From assembly GCA_017557185.1 (NCBI GenBank), contig JAFZAP010000043.1, positions 26,982 through 90,981 on the forward strand: a stretch of 64,000 nucleotides of DNA. Reading direction: 5' to 3'. The stretch is from Prevotella sp. Its GTDB lineage: Bacteria > Bacteroidota > Bacteroidia > Bacteroidales > Bacteroidaceae. The translations under genes and the position numbers were made by a program. The notes below the pieces were generated by a model, which worked only from the letters and a program-made list of their open reading frames with translations, was not told where the DNA came from and did not search any database. Below, piece after piece: positions 19,701-29,400 of this stretch (position 1 is the stretch's first letter; the number at the start of each line of letters is the position of its first letter).

Positions 19701-20673
19701 AAACACCACCGAAATAGGTGCCTATCCATATGCCTCCCTTGTTGTCGCAGTAGAGGGACTGGATGGAATTATCGGCAAGCGACATGGGGTTGGAGGGCTC
19801 ATGCTGATAGTGGGAGGTGTTATGCGTCAGCATTTCATACACATAGATGCCGTCCTCGGTTGCCACGATGATGTCGTTTTCGCGGCGGGCAAGCGTGTGA
19901 ACCACCTTGCCTTTGTCCGACATGTCGTCGAACAGCGACGTGACAGCCATTGTGTTCAGATTGAGCATGAAAACGCCCTTGCCCTCCGTACCTATGATGA
20001 GCTGATTCTGCTCGGTAGCGATGATGCCGCGAATAGGCACTCCTTCAATATGCTGCGCATCGGCTGGCATGTTGAGTTTCTTCTCGTTTTTCAGGCTCTT
20101 GTCGACATAAAACAGCCCGCTGCCATAGAAGCCGAGCCAGATGCGCTGCTTCGCATCGCAGGTGACGGCCGTGATGTTGAGATGATTCTGGAATGAATTA
20201 TGTGTCAGCTTCTCCTCTGCCGTGTCGTAGAAGAACAGGCCCTGGCGGTCGGTTACGATCACCAAGTCATTGCCGAGCGCACAAATCTGATTCACATTCG
20301 ACCGTATCTCTACGCCGTCGGAGGCTTTCGTGACAATGCGCTTGAACGACTCGTTGCTGAAATCATACTTGTAGAGGCCCGTACCGCCACCTATCCAGAG
20401 ACTGCCATCTGCAGTTGTGAGCAATGAAGAGATGTCGTTGCCCTCAAGGCCGCCCTCTGAACGGTAATAGATTTTGAAATTATGCCCGTCGAATCGGTTG
20501 AGACCATTGCGGGTGCCGAACCACATGAATCCCATCTGGTCCTGCGTGATGGCGGCAACCATATTCCGCGACAGTCCGTCATTCATTTCGTAATGGATGA
20601 ACTGCGAATTGATCTTCGCCGAGACAGAAATGGCCAGCGTTAGCCCAAGCAACAATGAAATGTATCTTCTCAT
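16708..20673 (-). CDS. Hybrid two-component system sensor-regulator (HTCS)
   Basis: 1321 residues. I use the ATG at 20673 (MRRYISLLLGL...), which gives a clean signal peptide; an in-frame GTG lies 9 bases upstream. The periplasmic part is two Reg_prop propellers (repeats such as MGFMWFGTRNGLNRFDG, GYIWIGTEDGGLNRF) ending in a Y_Y_Y domain. A membrane helix lies at about 767-788. A HisKA domain follows with the phospho-His near 827 (NVAHEIRTPLT), then a HATPase (GTGIGLALARA), a receiver with Asp near 1118 (LIVSDVMMEP), and an AraC-type helix-turn-helix at the end (CMSRTGLNRKLRGIF, GFTSPSYFTQCF). Such proteins bind a breakdown product in the periplasm and switch on the linked susC/D operon. Confidence 0.97.
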   Translation of the reverse strand: MRRYISLLLGLTLAISVSAKINSQFIHYEMNDGLSRNMVAAITQDQMGFMWFGTRNGLNRFDGHNFKIYYRSEGGLEGNDISSLLTTADGSLWIGGGTGLYKYDFSNESFKRIVTKASDGVEIRSNVNQICALGNDLVIVTDRQGLFFYDTAEEKLTHNSFQNHLNITAVTCDAKQRIWLGFYGSGLFYVDKSLKNEKKLNMPADAQHIEGVPIRGIIATEQNQLIIGTEGKGVFMLNLNTMAVTSLFDDMSDKGKVVHTLARRENDIIVATEDGIYVYEMLTHNTSHYQHEPSNPMSLADNSIQSLYCDNKGGIWIGTYFGGVCYSPYKMMLFDGFFPRMDVSNSIHGRRVREIVEDNQGYIWIGTEDGGLNRFNPATGEFNFFKESSVFSNIHGLCVVGDKLWVGTYSYGVVIIDTRTLRITQTITAHAGREHSLLDNDIFAIEKTHDGSIYLGTLGGLCRYLSNDEVQYIDEVPHSIIYDIHEDRAGNLWAVIYGNSLSCRKASSGKWVSYSTANSKLPAMNVLNVEELSDGTILLTTDDSGILRYNAKKDVFEQYEVKALAPNSATYCVIEDNSNKWWISTSHGLVWFDSETKESHAYTTANGLIDNNFNYKSALLSQDGRMYMGCLKGIVSFYPEQFQDITVTPRIVATELYINNTAVRQYGNASPLATSIVLTDKLSLAHSENSFAIQVASLLYGNDEQVQMEYMLSGFDKNWMPVPADNIISFINVPDGKYKLCVRASASSNDIDGKQFEMEITIRPPFYRSWWAYLLYSLCAIALLYFIVRIFQNRDRELRENAMQKFEYEKEQELYQSKINFFTNVAHEIRTPLTLIKAPLEKLLKRKDMEPTAKEDLGIMHKNVSRLLDLTNQLLDFRRAERDSLRLNIERCNITQIIESVYVRFSSLMREKGIDSQYVHPDEPFYAFIDKEGFTKIVSNMLNNAVKYCEHYIKLDLRAKENDEIQLILSNDGPLVPQKLRDSIFEPFDRGSSKTSTTPGTGIGLALARALAELHEGTLKMQDDPQLNVFVLTLPVQKLSSAIELHKVQEESGSQRKDNTRTDDTDLPVILIVEDNVEMLNYEHSQLEDDYNVLTASNGEEALRVLADHDDVALIVSDVMMEPMGGFELCRTVKNDVNFSHIPVILLTALTLDSAKVEGMESGADSYIEKPFSMDYLRSSIKNLLRQRQTAKAAYANSPFLPSDTLTISNADDEFIKKLEEVITRNMSNSEFSINDLAQEMCMSRTGLNRKLRGIFNMSPNNYIKVSRLKYAALLMKNSNMRVSEVCYNVGFTSPSYFTQCFYKQFGLLPRDFQDSANSKE

Positions 20674-20728
20674 CACGGACACGTTTTTTTAAGTTCAGAG
20701 GTGTTGTTGGAATTATTACATGAGAGCA

Positions 20729-21853
20729 TCACTGATGGTTGCGCACTGCGACTGCCACGAAGGAGTCGGCGCAACCGTAGTAGAGATACCATTTACCCTT
20801 ATACGGCACCAGGCCTTCGATGAACACGGTGCCTGCAGGATACTGGCCGCTCTTCTCGAAATCAGCCTCCGGCTTGAAGAACGGGTCGTCGAGACGGTCG
20901 AGAACCTTGTAGGGGTTCTTCTTGTCGAAGAGTATCTGGCCGGCGCAATAGGTATTGGCAGTGTAGGTCTTATCGCCATTCAAGGCGTCATTCTTGCCGT
21001 TATAGAAAAGGATGATGCCGTCCTTTGTCATGATGGCAGGAGGCCCGCATTCAGTCAGCATACTGTCGAAGTAGCCCGGACGCGGCAGAATGGTTTTCTT
21101 GATTTCTCCGTTTTCATCGACTTCCGGTGTCCAGTTGATAAGGTCGTCGGACGTGGCAACGTTTACATACTGCTCGCCCCAATACATCCAATACTTGCCA
21201 TTTATCTTCGCTATGACCTGACGGCCCTGCTTGTCGATCTTCGTTACGATGGATGCCGACTTGGAGAACATATTCTCAAACTTGCCGCCGTAGGCCCTAT
21301 GGAAGGGCGAACCGTGCTTCGTCCAGTTGACAAGGTCGCGTGAGGTGGCAACGCCAAGACGTGCGCATTTGCGGTTCCATTGCGTGTACATCATGACATA
21401 GGTGCCGTCCTCGGTCATGCATACGCGGGGATCTTCACAGCCGCCGCCGTTCTCTGCATCCGCCTGGGCATCCTTTCCTGGGAACATCACCGGCGCACCG
21501 TGACGCTGGAAGTGAATTCCGTCGTTGCTCGAAGCGTAGCCTATGCGTGATGTACGCATGCCTAAACCCTTTGTGGCATCATCCTCAGCACGGTAGAGCA
21601 CGACGATTTGCCCGTTGATGACAGTCGCAGCAGGGTTGAACGTGTCGGCCGACTCCCACTTCACGGTGTTTTCCCGCATGGAACAGTAGAACGTTGACTC
21701 TGCATTGGGCGCGAGCAGAGGATTTATTCCGACAGGGCGTTCAAAGTCGAGCCATGCCCATTTCTTCTGCGCATTAGGTGTCTTTACCACCTGAGCGTGA
21801 ATCTCTGCCCCTGAAAAACAGGCAAGAAGCAAGAATAGTATTACCTTTTTCAT
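20729..21853 (-). CDS. GH130 beta-mannoside hydrolase or phosphorylase, exported
   Basis: 374 residues with a signal peptide (FSGAEIHAQ). The five-bladed propeller shows GH130 hallmarks: TFNPAATVI, VVLYRAEDDATKG, GGGCEDPRVC, LTECGPPAIM, WYLYYGCADS. Cytoplasmic GH130 members are phosphorylases of beta-1,4-mannosides. Exported ones in Bacteroides (the yeast-mannan loci) include beta-1,2-mannosidases. The signal peptide here favours a periplasmic hydrolase (inference). It is 6 bp downstream of the CE1-like gene and 55 bp upstream of the HTCS start, in one likely transcript. Confidence 0.9.
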   Translation of the reverse strand: MKKVILFLLLACFSGAEIHAQVVKTPNAQKKWAWLDFERPVGINPLLAPNAESTFYCSMRENTVKWESADTFNPAATVINGQIVVLYRAEDDATKGLGMRTSRIGYASSNDGIHFQRHGAPVMFPGKDAQADAENGGGCEDPRVCMTEDGTYVMMYTQWNRKCARLGVATSRDLVNWTKHGSPFHRAYGGKFENMFSKSASIVTKIDKQGRQVIAKINGKYWMYWGEQYVNVATSDDLINWTPEVDENGEIKKTILPRPGYFDSMLTECGPPAIMTKDGIILFYNGKNDALNGDKTYTANTYCAGQILFDKKNPYKVLDRLDDPFFKPEADFEKSGQYPAGTVFIEGLVPYKGKWYLYYGCADSFVAVAVRNHQ

Positions 21854-21859
21854 GTTACA

Positions 21860-22714
21860 TTATTTGTTGAAGTATTTCTTGAAGAATAGCAATTGATAAT
21901 CAAGGGAATTGCTCCAATACTGGTCCGTGTGACCTCCCGGGCGTGTCGTAAAGTCATGATCAATGCCAAGTGAGAGCAAACGTGCATGAAGAGCGCGGTT
22001 GACTTCGATGAAGAAATCGCTCTCGCCACAGTCGAAGGTGATGGCCACGTCACCGTTTTTCAGGTTCTTTACACATTCCATGACGGAATGTTCGTCCCAC
22101 GACTGGCGGTGGGATGCCATTTCGCCAAGCATGTCGGGAATGTTCCAATTGAGCGGGAAAAGGCGTATGTCAACGCCTCCGCTCATCGAAGCAGCAGCAC
22201 CGAAAAGGTCGATATGACGTGAAGACAGGAACAAAGCACCATGTCCGCCCATGCTCAAGCCGGTAACAGCACGGTGATTGCGGTCGGCCAATGTAGGATA
22301 ATGAGCGTCGATCCATGGGATAAGTTCTTTTGTGATGAACGTCTCGTACATGAAATCCTTGTTGACAGGGCTGTCGAAATACCATGAATTCAGCGCGTAT
22401 GGTGTAACAAAGATCATCTGCATCTCGTCGGCAATTGCGGGAAGCGTAGGCTTCACTTCAAGCCATTTATACTCATTGGCATAAGCTCCATGAAGAAGAT
22501 AAACCACAGGGGACTTCGCTACTTCCGACATCGCAGCCTTCCTCGACTTCTTGCCCTTGACAGGGCTTTGTGCTACGGTTGAAGACGGGCGCACCACCAC
22601 TACAGGAATATCGCGATTCATGACGTCGGAATGAACCTTCAGCGTGTCCACAACACCTGCCGATGCGAATAATGAGTAGGTACAGATAAGTGATAATAAG
22701 AGTTTCTTCTTCAT
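21860..22714 (-). CDS. Exported esterase of the CE1/esterase-D type
   Basis: 284 residues, signal peptide ending SAG. This is an alpha/beta hydrolase: YLLHGAYANEYKW supplies the oxyanion region, GLSMGGHGALF the nucleophile Ser, TFDCGESDFF the Asp and PGGHTDQYW the His. Family members remove acetyl or feruloyl groups from polysaccharides; which one applies cannot be told. A Lys/Ser-rich insertion (about residues 49-68) separates the first strand from the catalytic core. The start overlaps the stop of the upstream lipoprotein gene (ATGA at 22711-22714). Confidence 0.85.
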   Translation of the reverse strand: MKKKLLLSLICTYSLFASAGVVDTLKVHSDVMNRDIPVVVVRPSSTVAQSPVKGKKSRKAAMSEVAKSPVVYLLHGAYANEYKWLEVKPTLPAIADEMQMIFVTPYALNSWYFDSPVNKDFMYETFITKELIPWIDAHYPTLADRNHRAVTGLSMGGHGALFLSSRHIDLFGAAASMSGGVDIRLFPLNWNIPDMLGEMASHRQSWDEHSVMECVKNLKNGDVAITFDCGESDFFIEVNRALHARLLSLGIDHDFTTRPGGHTDQYWSNSLDYQLLFFKKYFNK

Positions 22715-23622
22715 TTCAGTATGGTTTTTTTACGGTTCATGATATACGTGCCTTTGGGAAGGTTCTTGGCATTGTTGCCATTGGAGACCTTTCTGCCATC
22801 AAGACTGTAAATGCTTGACGGCTTCGACTTGTCGTCAGTTACTGCCGTGATGGCATCCGGGGCGTCCACGACATTGATGGCACATGCCATCTGAGGCGTA
22901 TAATTGGAGGTGTTGGTTCCGTTTGGAATCTTAAACATAGCTACGGACGATGCGTTTATCATACGGTCGGTAGCAAGTTGCGAAGCCTCAGCGTATGACC
23001 TTGGACTCTCATCCTGCTCACTGTCGCCGGCAAGGAAGTCAAGGGTGTATTTGCCAACCTTCTGACCGGCGGTGACGTGGAATGTAACAACTGCAGAGTC
23101 ACAACCATTGCGCCAGCAGCTTGCCATATACTTCGTAACCTTCGTTGCACTCACAAATGCCATCCATTTATATCCGCTTTTGGGGGCGGCAGCATCATAG
23201 GCCTTAGATAATGATTCGCTGTAACGCAGTGTATATGTGGCATTCGCGGGCTTGCCGTTGGAATAGTAAACCCAATCCTCGGCATAGGAACGATAATCCT
23301 GAGCACCGCACTTCACATCCCAGTCTTCTGGAACGCGTATGGCGGCCACTGACCAGTCGGTAATCTCTTTCTGATACGCGTCGCCATTATCGACCACAAC
23401 CATTCTGACATCAAACTTCTGACCTGCAGTAACTTCCTTAGGCGCATGAGTCTTGAATATTTTGTAGCACGATGTTGCCATTACTGACACGAACATCGCC
23501 AGGAGCATAGCCTTCAGCAAATATGTGTTGAATTTCATTCGACCTTTTCTCGCCATGACAGAATTGAAGCGAGCTTCATTCTGCTCATTTGGCTTAACGA
23601 AAACGTTGCTATTATGTTTCAT
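22711..23622 (-). CDS. Lipoprotein sharing the N-terminal domain of the 6181 phosphoesterase-like protein
   Basis: 303 residues from the ATG at 23622. A later ATG at 23538 (MKFNTYLLKAMLLAMFVSVM, then ATSC) gives a standard lipoprotein signal and may be the true start. The lipobox is MATSC followed by YKIF. The body matches the first 200 residues of the protein at 6181-8787: RMVVVDNGD, AAIRVPEDWDV, SGYKWMAF, NGCDSAVVTFHV, KYTLDFLAGDSE. Here the domain stands alone with no phosphoesterase part and ends in IYSLDGRKVS ... LPKGTYIMNRKK. I know no named family for it. Placed between a propeller protein and an esterase, it is likely a periplasmic or surface accessory protein. Confidence 0.8.
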   Translation of the reverse strand: MKHNSNVFVKPNEQNEARFNSVMARKGRMKFNTYLLKAMLLAMFVSVMATSCYKIFKTHAPKEVTAGQKFDVRMVVVDNGDAYQKEITDWSVAAIRVPEDWDVKCGAQDYRSYAEDWVYYSNGKPANATYTLRYSESLSKAYDAAAPKSGYKWMAFVSATKVTKYMASCWRNGCDSAVVTFHVTAGQKVGKYTLDFLAGDSEQDESPRSYAEASQLATDRMINASSVAMFKIPNGTNTSNYTPQMACAINVVDAPDAITAVTDDKSKPSSIYSLDGRKVSNGNNAKNLPKGTYIMNRKKTILK

Positions 23623-23646
23623 ATCATTCACAGCTTGAGAGATGGT

Positions 23647-25041
23647 TTATTTGTCGAATACGGCTTCCCAGTTATAGACTCTTATGAAATAAGGGCGATA
23701 AAAGTCGGCACTGCCTGTTGAATTGAAGTTGTCGCCCCAGTCCTTCGCATCAGTGTTTGTGGAGAACACCAATTCTCCCTGGCGCGAAAGGGCCATGTGA
23801 AGATGAGGCATATAGAGATTCTGATACGTACGGGTGCCTTTCTTGTCAAGCACGTTCGGGAATATCCACAAATGTTCCTTCTCATCGAAAGGTCCCCAAG
23901 GGTTCTTTGAACGCAGCAGATACATATCCTTGCCGAAAACAAAGCCCTGCCCAGTCATATAGTACCAGTCGCCCTTTTTGAAAACCCATACCGTCGATAT
24001 GGAGTGTTGGGAAATGCCTGAGCGGTTGCGTTCCTCATCCGTAGGATACGTGTCCTGCCAATGCCAATCGCCATTGGTGTCTTTGATATAGTATTCTGTG
24101 CCGCTGTTGAGGTCATGGGTCTTTGTACGTGCGACAACAGGATGGCTGAACGCCAGGAGTTGGTCAGGAGTTTCCTTCCATTGATTGCAAGCGTATAGGT
24201 AGGTATGTCCGTCCTCATCTTCCCAAAGCTGTGAACCATACATCACAGGGTCGCTGGCAACGTGACTGTGGTCAACATCAATGATTTTCAAATAGTCAGG
24301 GTCGCCAGGCTTTCCTTCAAGGCTATACGTGGCAAGAGCTTGATTCTTGTTTTGCATGAGGTTTTGTGTTCCGTTGTAAACACCGCCCCAAAGCATCTGC
24401 ATCTTTCCATCGTAAATGGTGGCATCACCGGCCCAGTAGAGCCACTGCTGGTCAATGTCGCCACGCTCTATCTCAGCATCGCTTTTCTCACCGTTTGGAT
24501 GGCGTAGATGGGTGCGTGCATGATAATAGCGGTCGGCATTGGGGTTGTCGGTCTGCACATAGTCAGCAAGCCATACGAGATTCTCCGGTTTGGTGCCAGG
24601 CCGGCCATCCTCGCCCACTGTCTGCACCATGATTGAATTACGTGGGAAAGAGTAAGAACGACGGGCGCGCGTATTCTCATCAACCACGCCATAGAAACTG
24701 TCATTGAACGACCAGAACACATTACCATCAGGCAGCAAGGTCGTTTCTACGCCATCGCCGCCGTTCCATCCAAGGGTACGTGTAAAGAGGTCGTCGTAAA
24801 GCTTGTCCTTATATACAAACACATTGTGGTTAGGGCAGTTATGCTTCATCAGTTGAAGCCCCCACTCTTCCTTGATCTGTGGTTCAGGCCATTTGGCCTC
24901 ATCTCTGGCAACCTCACCAGGCATGAGTTCATCCTGTGCGACAACAGCCATCGGCATGATGGCAAAGGCGAATAATATGATCGCCTCTCCAAATGAGCTC
25001 ATGTGTCGTTTTTGATTGCCAAATCTTAACATGGAAAACAT
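23647..25041 (-). CDS. Secreted propeller-like protein, paralogue C
   Basis: 464 residues from the ATG at 25041; ATGs at 25032 and 25002 are alternatives, and all lead into a hydrophobic signal ending AVVAQ. The ordered blocks are shared with paralogues A, B and D: LPDGNVFWSFNDSFYGVV, an Asn then MVQTVGEDG, RYYHARTHLRHPNGE, LYWAGDATIY, EDEDGHTYLY, NPWGPFDE, HMALSRQGELVFSTN, YFIRVYNWEAVFD. It is 6 bp behind the SGNH esterase gene and 24 bp or more ahead of the lipoprotein gene, so it is within the GH2-to-HTCS operon. Confidence 0.82.
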   Translation of the reverse strand: MFSMLRFGNQKRHMSSFGEAIILFAFAIMPMAVVAQDELMPGEVARDEAKWPEPQIKEEWGLQLMKHNCPNHNVFVYKDKLYDDLFTRTLGWNGGDGVETTLLPDGNVFWSFNDSFYGVVDENTRARRSYSFPRNSIMVQTVGEDGRPGTKPENLVWLADYVQTDNPNADRYYHARTHLRHPNGEKSDAEIERGDIDQQWLYWAGDATIYDGKMQMLWGGVYNGTQNLMQNKNQALATYSLEGKPGDPDYLKIIDVDHSHVASDPVMYGSQLWEDEDGHTYLYACNQWKETPDQLLAFSHPVVARTKTHDLNSGTEYYIKDTNGDWHWQDTYPTDEERNRSGISQHSISTVWVFKKGDWYYMTGQGFVFGKDMYLLRSKNPWGPFDEKEHLWIFPNVLDKKGTRTYQNLYMPHLHMALSRQGELVFSTNTDAKDWGDNFNSTGSADFYRPYFIRVYNWEAVFDK

Positions 25042-25047
25042 CAATAG

Positions 25048-26433
25048 TTAGTTATTAACTGGAGTAAGCGAAAAATGGCGGACTTCCGGCTTGTTGATTT
25101 CATAGATACGCTTCACCATCAGGTCCATCTGGGCAATGTACGTATCGCGAACGTCCTTGTGAATCATCTTGTCGTAGATCTCACGACGCGCACCAACCCA
25201 TCCGTCAGTCTTTTGTCCCTCACGGAATACTTCAGCAGCATGCTCATCATTAACTTCAAGCAACCCCTTGCCCAGGAAGAAGTCATATTGTAACCATGCA
25301 TAATCGCGGAACTTACGCTCCAATTCCCAACGATCCTCATTAATTGCCATGATGGCGCATGCCTGCTGGTATTGAGGCGTATGTCGGTATTCTGCGAGAT
25401 TAATGCCGTTTGCGAGTTCTTCTGCTGTGAAATTAGCAATGAAAACATCGTCAATCACAAGCCGGTAGTCGCCACGCAGGCCTTTCACGCAGAGGCGCTC
25501 GTTGTCCATTTCTTCCATGAATGTAGGTACCACCTTCGTTATTTTACACTGGGCACGCTTGAACCCCCATCCATGAGCGATTGTGTCCAAAGGATATGGA
25601 AGGGAATTAGCAAGGTAGTCAAATGATATAACGCCGTGATTACTGATAAAATTGTTTATTTTGCAATTTTCTTGTTCAAGTATTTTGCCATTCTTTGCAT
25701 TTAAGGTAAAATCGGCGACCTTTTTGCCTGACATTCCCTGTGCCTTGAGGAAGAGATAAGCCATAACCATGTGTCCATCATTGTCAGGATGCACACGGTC
25801 ATTGCCACAGATGGTAAACGTAGAATCCTGCTGTTGGAAATAATGATTCATCTCGGTCATAGGGTGGTTGAAATCCACAAACTCCCATTTGTTTGCCTTT
25901 GCTGCTGAGTCCTGAAAAGCCACAATCTTCTGCATATAAGAGTTTTTGTTACGGAACACGTCCTTATTGAACTTGGACGTATCGTCATAAGGTGATGTTC
26001 CAACCAGCACGATTCGGGTATCAGTCAAACCCTTCAGGCGTTCTTCGATTTTCTTATACATACCTTTTGACCATTCAACCTTGCCGTTGCCGAAACTCTC
26101 AGCATTGTCGCCGTTGTACTCGTAATAGCCTGTGTCATTCATTCCAAATGTCAATGTGATAACGTTCGGACGCTTTGCAAACACGTCGCCGTCAAGGCGT
26201 TTCAGGATATTCTCACTAGTATCGCCACCTATGCCGCAGTTTGACATCCACATATCAGCATACGGGAAATGAGTCATGTAATAAAGCCAGATGTAACTGT
26301 GATAATGTCCGCCGTCTGTAATACTATTTCCTACGAAACATACACGGTCACCCTGCTTGAACGAGGTTACTTGCTGGGCATTGGCCGAAGCAAAGCAAAC
26401 AGCCAAAAGGATAAGAAGAATTGTTTTTTTCAT
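25048..26433 (-). CDS. SGNH/GDSL esterase with C-terminal extension
   Basis: 461 residues with a signal peptide ending ANAQ. SGNH blocks are intact: GNSITDGG with Ser37, CGIGGDTSEN, LTFGMND and GNDRVHPDNDGH. This catalytic domain takes the first 240 residues. The remaining 220 form a beta-strand stretch and a charged helical tail not found in simple GDSL esterases. An acetyl-esterase role on the target glycan is the usual one for PUL members. It lies 21 bp behind the large GH2 gene. Confidence 0.85.
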   Translation of the reverse strand: MKKTILLILLAVCFASANAQQVTSFKQGDRVCFVGNSITDGGHYHSYIWLYYMTHFPYADMWMSNCGIGGDTSENILKRLDGDVFAKRPNVITLTFGMNDTGYYEYNGDNAESFGNGKVEWSKGMYKKIEERLKGLTDTRIVLVGTSPYDDTSKFNKDVFRNKNSYMQKIVAFQDSAAKANKWEFVDFNHPMTEMNHYFQQQDSTFTICGNDRVHPDNDGHMVMAYLFLKAQGMSGKKVADFTLNAKNGKILEQENCKINNFISNHGVISFDYLANSLPYPLDTIAHGWGFKRAQCKITKVVPTFMEEMDNERLCVKGLRGDYRLVIDDVFIANFTAEELANGINLAEYRHTPQYQQACAIMAINEDRWELERKFRDYAWLQYDFFLGKGLLEVNDEHAAEVFREGQKTDGWVGARREIYDKMIHKDVRDTYIAQMDLMVKRIYEINKPEVRHFSLTPVNN

Positions 26434-26453
26434 TTTAGTATATTTTCTGTTTA

Positions 26454-29400
26454 TTACTTTACCATTATTTTTTGGGAACTCTTGGATGTTCCATGATGAG
26501 TCTCAATGATATAAATCCCTGGGGGAAGCATTACGTCGCGAGCATCCTCGTTTTTATCAAGCACTCTGAACAGTGTACCATCTATATTATACACGCGAGA
26601 AAGTCCGCCAATAGCATGATCCGACTGTATTTCGACAATATCGTCGGCGATACCTCCTTCAAACTCGTCATAGTTGTATTGCTTGATAAGCAGGTGTGTC
26701 ATGCCTGCTATGTCCTTGTTTTCAAACTCCATTGCGATAGTCTTGCTCTCTCCAGGCATGAGCGTGATGTAGTTGTCATCCATGATGACTGGGAGTATGC
26801 GCTGATTCTTATCATCAACGAGTCGAAGGCGAATGGCAAAGGCAGGCGTGCTTGAATTATTCTTAAGCGTAGCTGTTGCCCTAATGGTTGAACCATCAGC
26901 CTCTACAATACTAAACTCCGACGATACGTCAGCCTGGGGAATATCATTCAGCTTCTTATAATCATCCTTTGATGAGCCGAGGGTGGTTTTCCAATATGTG
27001 TTCTCCGAAACCATCTCGCCTTCATCGTCGAACAACGACAGCCTGAGTAAGAACATGCCCTGCATGGTGCTCAGTTTCTTCTTGCCTGAGGTATTCAGGT
27101 TATACACGTTAACGACGCTGTTAGGAGCTGCCGTTACGTCTTCTACCCTACCCGATATGTCGTTGTTTTTCAAGCCGTTGAGGTCATATACTTCAATCTC
27201 TGCTCGATATCCATTAACATCCTCAAGTGTGGTGTTTACAATGCTGATGTCGTTGTTGCTGCAGTTCCATTGAATGTGAATGGGTTCGCATGCTTTCTTG
27301 GCACCCCAGTAGTTGCCGGTCATGTCATAATAGTAGTCGTAGGTCTGCCAAAGCAATGATGGATATGCAGGTTGGCTCATCCAGTAGAGGATGCCCGTGG
27401 CTGTGTTCCAAAGGTTATAGTTCCAGCCTTCGAATAAGGCTTTTATGATTTCTATGTTGTAAAGCTGTGATTTCTCACAGAATGATTTTATGTTCTGCGA
27501 CTCACCGTAGCTTGTCTTCACTTGGTTAAAATAATTTGTAGCACCAGCGGCCCCGCCATATGCCTGATCATCGCTGAAGAAGTGTTTCTCCCAAATCTCA
27601 TTGCGAGGCCATAGCTTGTTAATAGGCATGAATTCTCTTAGGCTTTCATATGTGCAGAAGGCACCCGTGCCAAGTTCAGAGCGGAACCCCCAGTCGATAA
27701 CATCGCCTTTATCGCCGCCACCACCTTGTATTCCTTCCTTAAAGTAGTTCTCTGCCGGGAAACTCTGCCACCATCCGCTACCAGAAAGTCCCAGTCCGGA
27801 GCCATCCTGATTGTTGTAGGCTTCGGCAGTGAAATAGCCGTTGTGGCTATTAGGGATATAAACACGGTCGCCTGCATCATACGTCTTGATAGCGTTATCG
27901 ATGCTATTGTTCAATTCCTCGTAAGGCCAGCCTTCGTTGTCACCACACCAGATTGCGATGGATGGATGATTGCGCAGACGTACTATCTTGTCCTTAACAT
28001 TTGACATGAAGCATTTCTTGTCGTCTGGACCTGTAAGGCCTGTATATGGACCGGTAAGCCAAAAATCGTCCCATACCATGATGCCATATTCGTCACATGC
28101 ATCATAGAACTCCTCGTCCGTTACACATCCTGTCCAAAGGCGTATCATATCAAAATGCATATCCTTATGCAGACGTACTCTTGTATAATAGTCTTTGCCA
28201 TGACAGCGCAGCATATATTCCGACATACCCCAGTTGCCGCCTTTGCAGTATATCTTCTCGCCATTGCAATAGACCACCATTGAAGTATTCTCCTTTTTAT
28301 AATCATAGGTACGGATGCCGAATTTGGTATCTTCTGAATCAATGACCATTCCGTCAGCAACAACATCCATATTACAGTCATAGAGGGGTTGTTCTCCATA
28401 GCCATTTGGCCACCATAGGCGCGGGGCTTCCACGGTAAGCTGTCCAAGCGACACATCGATAGAATCTCCCGCATTGACAGTAGCGTCCCTCGTGAGAATA
28501 TAATTGCCTGGAGTAATCGTAGCCTTAATCTGAACTGTCTTTTGCGTTGATGTAAGGTTTACGATTGATGTCTGAAAGTTGAGAATGGCCTTGGAGTGGT
28601 CTGCCGAAAGGCTCTCAGTACGAACCCATGGATCACGCAGCGTGATGCCACCTGCGGTCTCAAGATATACGTCATTGGTTATGCCACAGTTAAGTCCCGG
28701 GACATATGGCATCCAGTCCCAACTGTGTGAAGGAATGTATGTTGGACAAACATAATTAACGAAACTGGAGTTTCTGTCAAGAACTTTATCCACTTGTGGT
28801 TTTATGAGGATGCTCAGTACATTATCCTTGTCGCGGAGCATGGAGGTAATATCATGGCGGACTTTAAGCACGTGGCCTTCTATGGTTCCAAGTTTCTTGC
28901 CGTTAAGATATACTACGGAAGAGCGGTGGGTTCCCTCAAGAACTAACTGCAAATGGTGTCCCTCAAGAAGTGCAGGCTTGTCAAACTTGGTACGATACCA
29001 GAAAGCTCTATTGTATTTTGTTTCGTCCACCTTATATATATTATCGGAAAAATTCGGGTCTTTTTCCTTGCCTGCAGCAACATATGCAGCAAACACCGTA
29101 CCTGGTACGATGCCTTCAACATAGTCGTCTGGCACAAAATCTGCATCGCGGGAGACTAACATATTCTCCGTAGTAGCGGGGAATAACTGCCAATGCTGAC
29201 CATCGTAACTGTCAAGAGAGATACGGTCGTCATCATTTGCTGGTGCTGGCTTGAATGCATCAAGTTCCACTTCTCCGCTAAAGTCAAGTGCAGGTGTTGC
29301 TTCTCCCTTCTTGCGGAAGATAGCATAAATATATGTGTCAGGTGTGTTTCTCCATGGTTTGTTTGCAAATACGTAGGGCTGCCCTTTTCCAGCGTCGCCC

